Part shown: piece after piece, positions 16,189 through 24,742 of the stretch
Numbering within the stretch: position 1 is the first letter of the stretch
Layout: the number at the start of each line of letters is the position of its first letter
NCBI RefSeq assembly: GCF_032999765.1
Contig: NZ_CP136051.1
Span: forward strand, 5,412,501-5,476,500
DNA length: 64,000 bases
From: Imperialibacter roseus
Lineage (GTDB): Bacteria > Bacteroidota > Bacteroidia > Cytophagales > Cyclobacteriaceae
Reading direction: 5' to 3'
Program-made: the position numbers and the translations under genes
The notes under the pieces: model-generated
Seen by the model: the letters and a program-made list of their open reading frames with translations, nothing else
Database searches by the model: none
What the model was told of the DNA's origin: nothing

Positions 16189-17073
16189 ATGAAAAAACTT
16201 AGCTATTTCTTGGCCGCTGCCGTTTTGGTGGCCTGCCAAAGTGGAAAGAAGACCGAAGAAACCGTCGTGGAAGAAACGCCAGCAACCACCGTTTCACTTG
16301 TGAAAAAATGGGAAACTGACACAACGCTGACCACTCCTGAGTCTGTTTACTACGATGTAACAAATAGCGTGCTGTACGTTGCTTGCATCGGAGCGGTGCC
16401 ACCGGATGCGAAAGATGGAGACGGATTTATAGCCAAAGTAGGGCTTGATGGAGCCATCATCGACACCCAATGGGTGGTCGGTTTGGACGGCCCTAAAGGC
16501 ATGGGCATGGTAGGCAACCTGCTTTACGTAAGCAACATCGACGAAGTGGTGGAGATAGATGTCAACACCGGTGAGATCACCAATAGATTTCCGGTAGACG
16601 GGGCCTCCTTCCTCAACGATATCACCGTTGACGCTTCAGGAACCGTCTATATCAGCGATTCGAACTTGAGCAAAATCTTTGCGCTAGCTAATGGTGCTGT
16701 AGCACTATGGACAGAAGGCGAGGTCCTCGGCGGCCCCAATGGCCTATTGGCGGAAGATGGAAGGTTGATGGTGGCATCCTTTGGCGCAGGCAAATTCAGC
16801 ACTATCAGCATCGCCGATAAGGACGTGAAAATGGTGGTGGACTCAATTCCCGGTGGTGATGGCGTGGTAGCGCTGGATGGCGACTACTTTGTGTCCAACT
16901 GGAACGGCGAGGTATACTACGTGACAGAGGACTGGAAGAAAACAAAACTGCTTGACACCAAAGCAGCCGGTGCCAATGCGGCGGATATTGAAATTGCGGC
17001 GGATCAAAGCTTACTATTTGTTCCTACGTTTTTCGGCAACACAGTGGTCGCTTATGACATCGTGAAAGAGTAG
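16189..17073 (+). CDS. SMP-30/NHL-type beta-propeller lipoprotein
   Basis: Exported lipoprotein of 294 residues. The signal peptide MKKLSYFLAAAVLVACQSG places the lipidated cysteine at residue 16, followed by a Glu/Thr-rich tether. The rest is a series of beta-propeller blades of the gluconolactonase/NHL kind: TPESVYYDVTNSVLYVA, GPKGMGMVGNLLYVSNID, LNDITVDASGTVYISDS, GPNGLLAEDGRLMVASF. Relatives include lactonases and sugar-binding propellers, but no catalytic set of metal ligands can be assigned by eye, so an enzyme name would be a guess. It has its own promoter-like box and is followed by a strong terminator. Confidence 0.78.
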   Translation: MKKLSYFLAAAVLVACQSGKKTEETVVEETPATTVSLVKKWETDTTLTTPESVYYDVTNSVLYVACIGAVPPDAKDGDGFIAKVGLDGAIIDTQWVVGLDGPKGMGMVGNLLYVSNIDEVVEIDVNTGEITNRFPVDGASFLNDITVDASGTVYISDSNLSKIFALANGAVALWTEGEVLGGPNGLLAEDGRLMVASFGAGKFSTISIADKDVKMVVDSIPGGDGVVALDGDYFVSNWNGEVYYVTEDWKKTKLLDTKAAGANAADIEIAADQSLLFVPTFFGNTVVAYDIVKE

Positions 17074-17138
17074 TCTTCTGTTCTAGAAAATCCGTGGCCA
17101 CTCGAAAAGACAGAAAGTCCGACAAGAATTCCTAAATC

Positions 17139-17174
17139 AAAAAAAACAGGCTGGTTTCTCCAGTCTGTTTTTTT
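17139..17174. terminator. Bidirectional intrinsic terminator
   Basis: A run of A, then ACAGGCTGG, a short loop, CCAGTCTGT and a run of T (one G-T mismatch pair in the stem). It ends the propeller gene on the plus strand and, read the other way, the two-barrel operon ending at 17209. Confidence 0.85.
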
Positions 17175-17208
17175 AGTATAAACCATTCATAAACCTCAGG
17201 CCAGTGAT

Positions 17209-17835
17209 TTAAAACCTGCCTAGCCTGATCGAAAACGTTCCTCCCCAGCTGGTCAAATCATCATCCGAAATGTCTCTCAGATCCGACCCCTTTATGAGGC
17301 GATAGGTGGCGCCCACTCCCACCCGCAAGAATTGTGTAATATTGACTTCCAGCTGCGCACTGGGCTTCACTACGAAAAACGCCGTTGACTCAAGCACATA
17401 CTCCTTATCGAAGGAAGTAGGGAAATACTGCTTGTCGACTATGTGAAAAGCGCCAGCACCAAACAGTACCGGGATCGTTAAGTGCACCACTTCGTTGGGA
17501 AACAAGATACCCCCAAGGTACAGGCCACCATAACCACCTTCGATATTCAGCATGGTGCCCGACTCCCCTTGGAATTGATTCTCAGTAGAAATGCCATAAC
17601 CTGCCAGCCCGAACATCACATGCTTGTTGATGATGGCACCCCCATAGGCACCCAGCAGAAGGCTTCTTTCCTGATACACATCCGTAATATTGATGTCCAC
17701 GCCACCGAAGCCCTTGATCTCATTTTCTTTGCTAAAAAGAGACTTGATCTCTTCGGGATTCTCGATGCCCTGTGCAGCGCTACTTAGCCAACCGCATGTG
17801 ATAGAAAGTATAAAAACAATTTTGACAGCTTTCAT
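17209..17835 (-). CDS. Outer-membrane beta-barrel protein
   Basis: A 208-residue exported protein with a Sec signal (VKIVFILSITCGWLSSAAQG) and alternating hydrophobic strands such as LLLGAYGGAIINKHVMFGLA, GGYGGLYLGGILF and FLRVGVGATYRLIKG. It ends in an aromatic residue (TFSIRLGRF), which is the outer-membrane insertion signal. The size suits an 8-strand barrel. It is the last gene of the sigma-factor operon, 9 bases after the previous barrel gene, so it is probably an output or a sensed component of that system. No known channel or enzyme family is recognised. Confidence 0.75.
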   Translation of the reverse strand: MKAVKIVFILSITCGWLSSAAQGIENPEEIKSLFSKENEIKGFGGVDINITDVYQERSLLLGAYGGAIINKHVMFGLAGYGISTENQFQGESGTMLNIEGGYGGLYLGGILFPNEVVHLTIPVLFGAGAFHIVDKQYFPTSFDKEYVLESTAFFVVKPSAQLEVNITQFLRVGVGATYRLIKGSDLRDISDDDLTSWGGTFSIRLGRF

Positions 17836-17844
17836 CGATCTTTT

Positions 17845-18384
17845 TTAAAAAATGTACTTAAATGAAATGGCTGAGTCCCAGAACCTCGAATCCGTTTTGC
17901 GGAAACCGATGTAGTCGAAATAGGGCTTTACATCAAAAGAAACAGTTATCGGAGCCGCCAGCCACCGGTATTCCACACCAATAAGAAAGTCAGCCCCCAT
18001 GGTGAAAAAGGTCGCCCCATTTTCATAGGTGAACGCACTCCCGTCTGTCCCTACCAGTATCTTGGTCAGGTTGTTTCGCTCCTCAAATCCGAAATGGCCA
18101 CCAGCACCGTAGTAGGCATAGAAGTTTGGAGAAAAAGCCAAATCCATCGGCACATGGAACACATACATAGTAGTGAGCTGCAGCCCTTCGTGCCTGCCAC
18201 TTACCATGATTTCCAGTGCCTCTTCTGTTACCAGAAACTTCTTGTAAGTCAGCGCTGACGTGGCACCAAATCGTACGCCGGCTGACTGCGAGTATTCCTG
18301 CGTCGTTTGCGCATTGGCCAATTGGCATGTTGCAAGACTTAGGGCAGCTATCAACAGCTGCGCACCAAAAAATAATCTCTTCAT
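17845..18384 (-). CDS. Small outer-membrane beta-barrel protein
   Basis: A 179-residue exported protein with a signal peptide (LLIAALSLATCQLANAQ) and barrel-like strands: SAGVRFGATSALTYKKF, LQLTTMYVFHVP, FYAYYGAGGHFGF, TMGADFLIGVEYRW. It ends in FKYIF, a typical outer-membrane C-terminal strand. It resembles the short OmpA-type or outer-membrane-protein-beta-barrel proteins common in Bacteroidota. It sits between the adhesin-like protein and the second barrel with gaps of about 9 bases, consistent with one transcript driven by the sigma factor at 20621. Its function is not known. Confidence 0.75.
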   Translation of the reverse strand: MKRLFFGAQLLIAALSLATCQLANAQTTQEYSQSAGVRFGATSALTYKKFLVTEEALEIMVSGRHEGLQLTTMYVFHVPMDLAFSPNFYAYYGAGGHFGFEERNNLTKILVGTDGSAFTYENGATFFTMGADFLIGVEYRWLAAPITVSFDVKPYFDYIGFRKTDSRFWDSAISFKYIF

Positions 18385-18392
18385 TGTTAGTA

Positions 18393-19541
18393 TTAGTTCT
18401 TCGTAAACGGCAACGCCTCCATATAGCGAAGGGTTACCGAGGCTCCCTGCATGTCCAGTTGCATGATGCCTTGTTTGTCGTTTGTTCTGCCCACCTGTCC
18501 TGTCAACTGTATGTAACCCTCCTTGTCGTCCACTGGGCTATTATTAAGCATGGGAATCCAGTTGCCAGGGATATAAATCTTATCCTGCTCCGCCTTGATA
18601 TCAAGATTTACCCAACTGGCAGGATCCATAGTTACATCCAGGTCCGTGTACTTACTTGCCAGCCTTACCTTTGCAAAGTCTTTATTAAGGCTATGAAGTA
18701 TCACCTGCCCGTAGTTCACCTCCAAATCGAGGTTCTCCTGTATTTCACCCAACGTCCAGTCGGTAAACATTCCTTTGCCACTGATCCAACCTATCTTCTG
18801 AAAATTAAGCTTGTCGTTTCTGGAATCTACCCTCGCTGAAAGCGCACTTTCTACCCTGAGTTCGGAAGTCATCGATTGTAGTATGATACCCTTTGCCTGC
18901 TGAATGTCGACCTGAGCAGCCTTAAGCGTCAGCTCCACATCATGCACCCGTCTAATATTCGCCTTACCAAAACTTAAATCAACGATCGACTTACCCTTCA
19001 ACTCATTGGCCTTCAAATCACCATGGGCAAGGGTAAGTTTAATGGGCCCCCCATGATCGGCAATAAAAACATTCCCAAAGCGGTTGTCCAAAAATAGGCT
19101 CGCTCCCTCTGGCAAAGTTATCTCGTAATCTATGGTAAGCTTGTTGCTGCTCAAAACCGTCTTCGACACATCACCAACCGTGTTCAGCAATTCCTTAAAG
19201 GTTCCGCTGCCCCTGTCCAGCACAGTTTCAACGGTTAAAAAAGACCCAAGATTGCTAAAGTCAATTTCAACCCGTTCCATCAGCTTTTGAGTGGACCTGG
19301 AGTCCTTGGCATACGCCGTTATCTCCACCGAGATAAGCACAGAATCCTTTGCCCACGACTTTACCGCTACCCGTCCATATTTATTGCTCACGTCAACAGT
19401 AATGTCCTTCGGAACCTTGTACGCTTTGTTAATGCTCTTCGTCAGTCTCGTATCGCTCTGCGCTTGTGCGTGGTTTCCCGCCAACACAAGCAACAGCATG
19501 ATCAACCACCTAAAGAGACGATTCTTTCCTACCTGCTCCAT
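18393..19541 (-). CDS. Exported DUF4097-like beta-helix protein (putative adhesin fold)
   Basis: A 382-residue protein with a signal peptide (WLIMLLLVLAGNHAQAQ). The repeated short strands resemble the DUF4097/DUF2807 putative-adhesin fold: DITVDVSNKYGRVAVKSW, SLFLDNRFGNVFIADH, GPIKLTLAHGDLKANELKG, SIVDLSFGKANIRRV. Despite the fold's name, adhesion has rarely been shown for such proteins. They are often encoded with ECF sigma and anti-sigma genes in Bacteroidota, as here. Its start overlaps the anti-sigma gene by 32 bases, which argues for translational coupling. It may take part in sensing envelope state; that is inference. Confidence 0.78.
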   Translation of the reverse strand: MEQVGKNRLFRWLIMLLLVLAGNHAQAQSDTRLTKSINKAYKVPKDITVDVSNKYGRVAVKSWAKDSVLISVEITAYAKDSRSTQKLMERVEIDFSNLGSFLTVETVLDRGSGTFKELLNTVGDVSKTVLSSNKLTIDYEITLPEGASLFLDNRFGNVFIADHGGPIKLTLAHGDLKANELKGKSIVDLSFGKANIRRVHDVELTLKAAQVDIQQAKGIILQSMTSELRVESALSARVDSRNDKLNFQKIGWISGKGMFTDWTLGEIQENLDLEVNYGQVILHSLNKDFAKVRLASKYTDLDVTMDPASWVNLDIKAEQDKIYIPGNWIPMLNNSPVDDKEGYIQLTGQVGRTNDKQGIMQLDMQGASVTLRYMEALPFTKN

Positions 19542-20061
19542 TTTTTGCCTCCTTTATTTGTGCCAGTATCCTGTCTAGGATGTCCAGCTTAATTTTATAA
19601 TTCACGATCATTGCATGAATGACCTCTTCATTGTCTACGTTGTCTGCCAGGTCAGTCTGGAGCTCAGTATAGGCCTGATCGAGGGCCAGCATGTCCTCCA
19701 CCACTTCCTTGTCTACCCACTGCCCATTGGCTTCTATTTCATTCATTTTTTCAGAAATCATCATGGCATAATACTGCTCAGTCTCTGCCATTTCCGGCGA
19801 CACCATAGAAAGTGTCGGTTGCGACTTTGATGATCCCACACCGTTCCACATGAATGCGATGGATGCCGCCAACAATAATGTAACAGCAGCGGCTACCCGG
19901 ACTACTTTACCGCTCCAGCCCCACATGTGCACTACCTTTCCTGATTTCTTGCCGCCATTGAGTCGCTTGTCAATGTTTTCCCAGGCCAAATCAAGGTCCG
20001 TGTCGAAAACATCGAAGCTGTCCCGGCGCTCATCAATGTTCTTTTTTAGAAAATCTGTCAT
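19510..20061 (-). CDS. Membrane anti-sigma factor
   Basis: A 183-residue protein encoded directly after the ECF sigma gene, with a 4-base overlap. The cytoplasmic N-terminus (MTDFLKKNIDERRDSFDVF, then DLDLAWENIDKRL) is a short helical sigma-binding segment, followed by one transmembrane helix (VVRVAAAVTLLLAASIAFMW) and a periplasmic helical part rich in Glu and Asp. There is no zinc-binding HxxxCxxC motif, so it is not a ZAS-type anti-sigma factor. The assignment rests on topology and gene order more than on sequence family. Confidence 0.75.
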   Translation of the reverse strand: MTDFLKKNIDERRDSFDVFDTDLDLAWENIDKRLNGGKKSGKVVHMWGWSGKVVRVAAAVTLLLAASIAFMWNGVGSSKSQPTLSMVSPEMAETEQYYAMMISEKMNEIEANGQWVDKEVVEDMLALDQAYTELQTDLADNVDNEEVIHAMIVNYKIKLDILDRILAQIKEAKNGAGRKESSL

Positions 20062-20621
20062 TGGTTGGCTACTTTCAATTTTTCCATTCCTAACAAGTCT
20101 CTCACTTTTGCTTTTCCTTTACAGTACTGGGCCTTCGAAGCCGACTCCGTTATACCCAATATCTGCCCGATCTCTCCATGGTCATACCCTTCAAAGAGGT
20201 ACAGATTCATCACCGTTTTGCAGCCCACCGAAATCTGATCCATGGCTTGCAGTATTTTACCGGCCTCCATCCGTGCATAGTAGTTGTCGTCGTCATCTTC
20301 ATAAGCCAGGTCAAACTTTTCCTCAATGCTGATAGTGAAAAGTCGCTTCTTCCTGAGCGTATTGATGCAATGATTCACCACTACCCGCTTGATCCACGCA
20401 GGGAAAGTCTTGGGTTGCTGGAGCTTTTTCAAGCTGGCAAAGGCATCGACAAACGCATCCTGAAGCACATCTCTGGCTTCTTCCTCGTCGCCTATCATCC
20501 GGCGGCAGATATTGTACATAGCCTTTGAGTACAGCTTGTACAACTCATTGATCGCCCGACGATCGCCCTCCTGGCTCCTCACCACAAGGTATTCCTGTAA
20601 ACTCGCACTTTCTGAATCCAA
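20058..20621 (-). CDS. ECF-type RNA polymerase sigma factor
   Basis: An extracytoplasmic-function sigma factor of 187 residues. Region 2 is visible as YKLYSKAMYNICRRMIGDEE followed by ARDVLQDAFVDAF, and region 4 as VMNLYLFEGYDHGEIGQILG followed by ITESASKAQYCKGKAKVR. An acidic loop (YEDDDDNYY) links the two. The start codon is TTG at 20621, since no ATG or GTG gives a full region 2. It heads a five-gene operon with an anti-sigma factor, an adhesin-like exported protein and two outer-membrane barrels, so it likely controls an envelope response and its own operon. Confidence 0.92.
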   Translation of the reverse strand: MDSESASLQEYLVVRSQEGDRRAINELYKLYSKAMYNICRRMIGDEEEARDVLQDAFVDAFASLKKLQQPKTFPAWIKRVVVNHCINTLRKKRLFTISIEEKFDLAYEDDDDNYYARMEAGKILQAMDQISVGCKTVMNLYLFEGYDHGEIGQILGITESASKAQYCKGKAKVRDLLGMEKLKVANQ

Positions 20622-20699
20622 TTTCTAATTAGGTTGCAGGGTAAAAGACATCCAAAAAATGAATAGGTTTCGATTGAATCGGTTGGATCAAAAAAATAT

Positions 20700-21320
20700 T
20701 TAGCTTCTCGCTAAAAGGTGAGTACCTATCATTCCTCTACAATACGTGGCACTCTCCTTAATGTTCCATCCAGCTCTGGCAAATGCCTCCTGCCAATTGG
20801 GAAGCCTATGTGCCTCAATATCACAAGTTAAGCGAAAAAATAAGTACATACCCCTTATGAGAAGTGATTTCCACCCTCGTTTTTCCTGTTTCACAAAATC
20901 AGTCACGATCAACAGTGTGTTCGGTTTACTCACCTGCGATACCGACTTCACAATACCTTCCACCGACTCGTCGGAGAACATGTCCAGAAAAAACGGCAGT
21001 AACACAAGGTCATAAGGATCGGTTTCGCTGTAAGTCAAAAAGTCCGACCGCACAAAACCAATATTCATCCCCGGCATCGTTCTCGACCGTGCCTTTGCGA
21101 TCATGCCTGCCGACTTCTCAATAAAAGCCAGTTGGCTATCCGGATGCTGCTTGAAGTATTCTTCAAAAAACCGGCCAGTGCCGCCGCCTGCTACCAGTGT
21201 AGACTTGACACTCACTGCCCTTCCGAAGAAGTCGCATTGGCTTCTGTCAATGCACTTTCCAAAGACAAGCCGGGCCAGCGGGTCGTACACAGGAGCCAAA
21301 AGGTTAAATCCATTGGCCAT
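20700..21320 (-). CDS. Class I SAM-dependent methyltransferase (UbiE/MenG-like)
   Basis: A 206-residue methyltransferase. The opening FNLLAPVYDPLARLVFG is the pattern seen in UbiE-like enzymes, motif I is STLVAGGGTGRFFEEYF, the acidic loop is LAFIEKSAGMIAKAR, and motif IV is YDLVLLPFFLDMF. The substrate is unknown. Its start lies one base after the stop of the UbiA-like gene, so the two are translated together. A prenyltransferase-like protein and a UbiE-like methyltransferase are two classic activities of quinone or other prenylated-lipid assembly, which suggests a shared lipid pathway. It is not close enough to call menG. Confidence 0.8.
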   Translation of the reverse strand: MANGFNLLAPVYDPLARLVFGKCIDRSQCDFFGRAVSVKSTLVAGGGTGRFFEEYFKQHPDSQLAFIEKSAGMIAKARSRTMPGMNIGFVRSDFLTYSETDPYDLVLLPFFLDMFSDESVEGIVKSVSQVSKPNTLLIVTDFVKQEKRGWKSLLIRGMYLFFRLTCDIEAHRLPNWQEAFARAGWNIKESATYCRGMIGTHLLARS

Positions 21321-21321
21321 G

Positions 21322-22143
21322 CTAAATCAGAAGAAGTATCGGCATCAGAAAAATGCCATCGCCAATGAGCCGATAGGTGAAAGAGGTTTCAAAATCAGCC
21401 ATTCGCTGATAAAGTATCCAAAGTACACCAAGCATCAGCATCAGCAACCCTTGCAGAGCAAGGAGGCTGTCACTGAACCAGGAGAAGCCAGCTATCCCGA
21501 TAATGGCCATAGTAAAAGCAGCCCGCAACAGCAAGCCTATTTTTTCGGGTTTCCACCGGGTTATGAATGATTCCTGACTATCGGCCATGTCGTACTGCCG
21601 CTCTTGGCGGGAGAATAAAATCAGGTTGATAAAAGCAATGAGGAATATCACCATGAAAATCAGCAGATCCACGGGCCCCACACCACTGCTCGCCAAGGCC
21701 CGGGGTGCCAGCGAAATTCCGGCAGTATAAAGCGCTGCCACAACCACTTCTTTAGGCAGGCTCCGGGTCGACAAAAATACCCACAGCAAATACAGCAGGC
21801 AGCTTCCCATCACCAACACACCATAAAGCAACACTGGTGCCGGCAAATAGACCAGCGAGCCGAGGCCCACGCATCCCACTATCACAAGGACTGTAAGCAA
21901 CTGTGAGAAGTGCTCCTGGTAGAAATGATGCCGGGGGTTGCTGGCGGATGTGGGTATTTTTCTGGCATCAAAAAGCCGGTCGAGAATATAGATAAACCAA
22001 ACAGCCAAAAACAGGGAAATATAAACAGAAGCAGGCACATAGGCATCGCAGGTAGAGGCAACAACCATCGACATAACGACAGCACCCAGAGCTACCTCCA
22101 GGCTGCCATGTTTAAGCAGTCCTATTATAAAAGACCTGCCCAT
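21322..22143 (-). CDS. UbiA-like prenyltransferase family membrane protein
   Basis: A 273-residue integral membrane protein with about eight hydrophobic helices. The first Asp-rich motif appears as WFIYILDRLFDARK, comparable with the NDxxDxxxD region of UbiA prenyltransferases, and a second acidic stretch as SRQERQYDMADSQES. Motifs are weaker than in quinone-pathway UbiA or MenA, so it is a divergent member. It is coupled to the methyltransferase downstream (stop and start separated by one base). Its ATG lies only a few bases after the U-tract of the terminator that ends the ATP synthase operon, so its expression may depend on read-through or on a later start. Confidence 0.68.
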   Translation of the reverse strand: MGRSFIIGLLKHGSLEVALGAVVMSMVVASTCDAYVPASVYISLFLAVWFIYILDRLFDARKIPTSASNPRHHFYQEHFSQLLTVLVIVGCVGLGSLVYLPAPVLLYGVLVMGSCLLYLLWVFLSTRSLPKEVVVAALYTAGISLAPRALASSGVGPVDLLIFMVIFLIAFINLILFSRQERQYDMADSQESFITRWKPEKIGLLLRAAFTMAIIGIAGFSWFSDSLLALQGLLMLMLGVLWILYQRMADFETSFTYRLIGDGIFLMPILLLI

Positions 22144-22147
22144 CTAC

Positions 22148-22175
22148 AAAAAAAGCCCATGAATATTCACGGGCT
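22148..22175 (-). terminator. Intrinsic terminator of the ATP synthase operon
   Basis: On the minus strand AGCCCGTGAATATTCATGGGCT is followed by seven T. The near-perfect hairpin lies between atpG and the UbiA-like gene. The T-run ends 4 bases before that gene's ATG. Confidence 0.82.
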
Positions 22176-22198
22176 CAATTTATCGTCAAATATTTATT

Positions 22199-23092
22199 TT
22201 AACTACTCTTTAGTGCTTCAGCACCACCAACGATCTCTAGGATCTCCTTGGTGATCGCTGCCTGACGGGTTCTATTGTACATCAGCTTCAGCTCTTTCAA
22301 AAGCTCGCCAGCGTTATCAGTCGCCTTGTCCATGGCTGTCATCCTGGCGCCTTGCTCTGAAGCATTAGACTCCAAAGTGGCTTTGTACACCTGAATCTTC
22401 AGTGACTTGGGGATTAGCTCTTTTACGATGAACTCCTTTGATGGCTCATAAATGTAGTCGATGGCATTTGAGCTGGACGTGCTCTCTTCTTCCACCTCAG
22501 ACGGCTCAATAGGAAGGAACTTTTCTACCCTCAACACCTGAGTAGCCACGTTTTTGAACTCGTTGTATACAAGCTCTACGGCGTCAAAATCTCCAGCCTT
22601 ATAAGCTTCCATCAGGTACTCGGCTACCGGGCGAACTTCATCAAATGAGAGGTTAGAGAAAATGTCCCAGTACTTCGTGTCGACTTTGTAGTTTCTCTTT
22701 TTGAAAAACTCCATGGCCTTCTTTCCCAGAGGAATGATGGTAACTCCACCGAACTCATTCTGCTCCTTGTACTTTGTTTTCAGAAGGTTGACAGCTGCTT
22801 TAAAAACGGAGCTATTGAAAGCACCACACAAGCCTTTGTCAGAAGAAACAACAACCAAAGCGACCCTGTTCACCTCCCTAACAACGGCATATTCATTCTC
22901 CAAATCGTCGCTAACAGATGAAGTAACATTTCTAAGTATACCTGTCAGCTTCTCAGAGTAGGGGCGCATTTGCGTAATGCGGTCTTGCGCTCTCCTCAAC
23001 TTTGCAGCCGCCACCATTTTCATGGCCTTAGTGATCTGCTGAGTAGAAGTGACCGACTGAATTCTGCCCTTAACCTCTTTTAGGTTCGCCAT
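22199..23092 (-). CDS. atpG: ATP synthase F1 subunit gamma
   Basis: Central rotor shaft of the F1 motor. It has 297 residues. The conserved N-terminal helix (KEVKGRIQSVTSTQQITKAMKMVAAAKLRR, residues 5-34) and C-terminal helix (ARMTAMDKATDNAGELLKEL, LMYNRTRQAAITKEILEIVGGAEAL) that form the coiled-coil axle are both present, with the central SSDKGLCGAFN strand. The DELSEED-facing middle region has a modest acidic insertion (EPSEVEEESTSSS). It is the last gene of the operon, 48 bases after atpA, and is followed by a terminator. Confidence 0.97.
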   Translation of the reverse strand: MANLKEVKGRIQSVTSTQQITKAMKMVAAAKLRRAQDRITQMRPYSEKLTGILRNVTSSVSDDLENEYAVVREVNRVALVVVSSDKGLCGAFNSSVFKAAVNLLKTKYKEQNEFGGVTIIPLGKKAMEFFKKRNYKVDTKYWDIFSNLSFDEVRPVAEYLMEAYKAGDFDAVELVYNEFKNVATQVLRVEKFLPIEPSEVEEESTSSSNAIDYIYEPSKEFIVKELIPKSLKIQVYKATLESNASEQGARMTAMDKATDNAGELLKELKLMYNRTRQAAITKEILEIVGGAEALKSS

Positions 23093-23140
23093 ATACTTTC
23101 TATTTGAAAAGTCCGCCAGTGGGCGGACTCACCATGCTAT

Positions 23141-24721
23141 TTAGGATACGTAACTTTTTTGAAGACTCTTAGCCGTCTCGGCCAGGGTGTTTATCACGCT
23201 GTCTTCCAGCTTACCCGCACGAAGCAAATCCAGTGCATCCTGATGCTGCGCTGACAATAGTGCAAGAAACTCTTTCTCAAAGGCTTTCACCTTGTCCAAA
23301 GGTACTTTGTCAAGGAAGCCTTTTGTTGACACGTAAATGATAGCGATCTGATGCTCAACCGACATTGGGCTGAACTGAGGCTGCTTCAATATTTCCTGGT
23401 TTCTTCTACCCCTGTCAATTGTGAGCTTGGTAGACGCATCGAGGTCGGAGCCGAACTTGGCAAAAGCCTCAAGTTCACGGAACTGGGCCTGATCCAGCTT
23501 CAGCGTACCAGCCACTTTCTTCATCGACTTGATCTGGGCATTACCACCCACCCTTGACACAGAAATACCAACGTTGATAGCAGGACGCACACCTGAGTTA
23601 AACAGGTTGGTTTCAAGGAAAATCTGTCCGTCAGTAATTGAGATTACGTTAGTCGGGATGTAAGCAGAAACGTCACCGGCTTGCGTCTCAATAATCGGAA
23701 GGGCTGTCAATGATCCGCCTCCTTTTACTTTGCCTTTCAATGACTCTGGAAGGTCATTCATTTGGCTGGCAATTTCATCGTTGTCGTTGATTTTGGCAGC
23801 ACGCTCGAGCAAACGAGAGTGAAGATAGAATACGTCACCCGGGTAGGCCTCACGTCCTGGCGGGCGACGAAGAAGAAGTGACACCTCACGGTAAGAAACC
23901 GCCTGCTTGGAAAGGTCATCATAGATAACCAAAGCAGGGCGTCCGGTATCACGGAAGTATTCCCCGATAGAAGCACCTGTAAACGGCGAAAAGAACTGCA
24001 TTGGTGCCGGGTCGGATGCAGCAGCCGACACGATAACAGTGTAAGGCATAGCTCCTGCTTTTTCAAGAGAAGCAACAATACCTGCTACGGTAGAGGCCTT
24101 TTGGCCTACCGCCACATATATACAGTAAACAGGTTCGCCCTTTTCGTAAAACTCTTTCTGGTTGATGATGGTATCGATGGCCACAGCGGTCTTACCTGTC
24201 TGACGGTCACCAATGATCAACTCCCTTTGACCACGACCAATTGGAATCATGGCATCAATAGCCTTTACACCAGTTTGCAGCGGTTCGTTTACCGGCTGAC
24301 GATAGATAACACCCGGCGCTTTTCTTTCAAGCGGCATTTCGTACAAGTCGCCAGTCAAAGGACCTTTACCGTCGATAGGATTGCCAAGTGTATCTACTAC
24401 TCTGCCGCACATGCTATCGCCTACTTTAATGGAGGCAATTGTCTTTGTGCGCTTTACAGTAGCACCTTCTTTAATTCCTTTTGGGTCGCCCAGCAATACT
24501 GCACCTACGTTGTCTTCTTCCAGGTTAAGTACCAATGCCTTCAAGCCGTTTTCGAACTCTAAAAGTTCACCGGCTTGTGCCTGAGTAAGTCCGTAAATAC
24601 GGGCCACTCCATCACCTACCTGAAGAACTGTTCCTACTTCTTCGAGCTCAGCCTCAGTTCTGAAGTTTGAGAGCTGCTCTCTCAAAATCGCTGATACCTC
24701 GTCAGGTCTTACGTCTGCCAT
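23141..24721 (-). CDS. atpA: ATP synthase F1 subunit alpha
   Basis: Regulatory nucleotide-binding subunit of the F1 hexamer. It has 526 residues with the P-loop GDRQTGKT at 171-178, the conserved [10 protein letters not shown] strand, the [13 protein letters not shown] Walker B region and the [13 protein letters not shown] segment containing the arginine finger. The N-terminal REQLSNF helix binds delta. All motifs are intact and the length is normal. It lies between atpH and atpG; the catalytic beta subunit (atpD) and epsilon (atpC) are not in the window. Confidence 0.98.
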   Translation of the reverse strand: MADVRPDEVSAILREQLSNFRTEAELEEVGTVLQVGDGVARIYGLTQAQAGELLEFENGLKALVLNLEEDNVGAVLLGDPKGIKEGATVKRTKTIASIKVGDSMCGRVVDTLGNPIDGKGPLTGDLYEMPLERKAPGVIYRQPVNEPLQTGVKAIDAMIPIGRGQRELIIGDRQTGKTAVAIDTIINQKEFYEKGEPVYCIYVAVGQKASTVAGIVASLEKAGAMPYTVIVSAAASDPAPMQFFSPFTGASIGEYFRDTGRPALVIYDDLSKQAVSYREVSLLLRRPPGREAYPGDVFYLHSRLLERAAKINDNDEIASQMNDLPESLKGKVKGGGSLTALPIIETQAGDVSAYIPTNVISITDGQIFLETNLFNSGVRPAINVGISVSRVGGNAQIKSMKKVAGTLKLDQAQFRELEAFAKFGSDLDASTKLTIDRGRRNQEILKQPQFSPMSVEHQIAIIYVSTKGFLDKVPLDKVKAFEKEFLALLSAQHQDALDLLRAGKLEDSVINTLAETAKSLQKSYVS

Positions 24722-24742
24722 TAGTGTATTATTATGGTGTTT

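Noticed and set aside
16189-17073. Naming the propeller lipoprotein as gluconolactonase
   Set aside because: The metal-binding residues that define the enzyme could not be identified by eye, and the fold is shared by many non-enzymes.
18216-18839. A 207-residue plus-strand frame opposite the adhesin-like gene
   Set aside because: It crosses two real minus-strand genes and lacks any recognisable domain.
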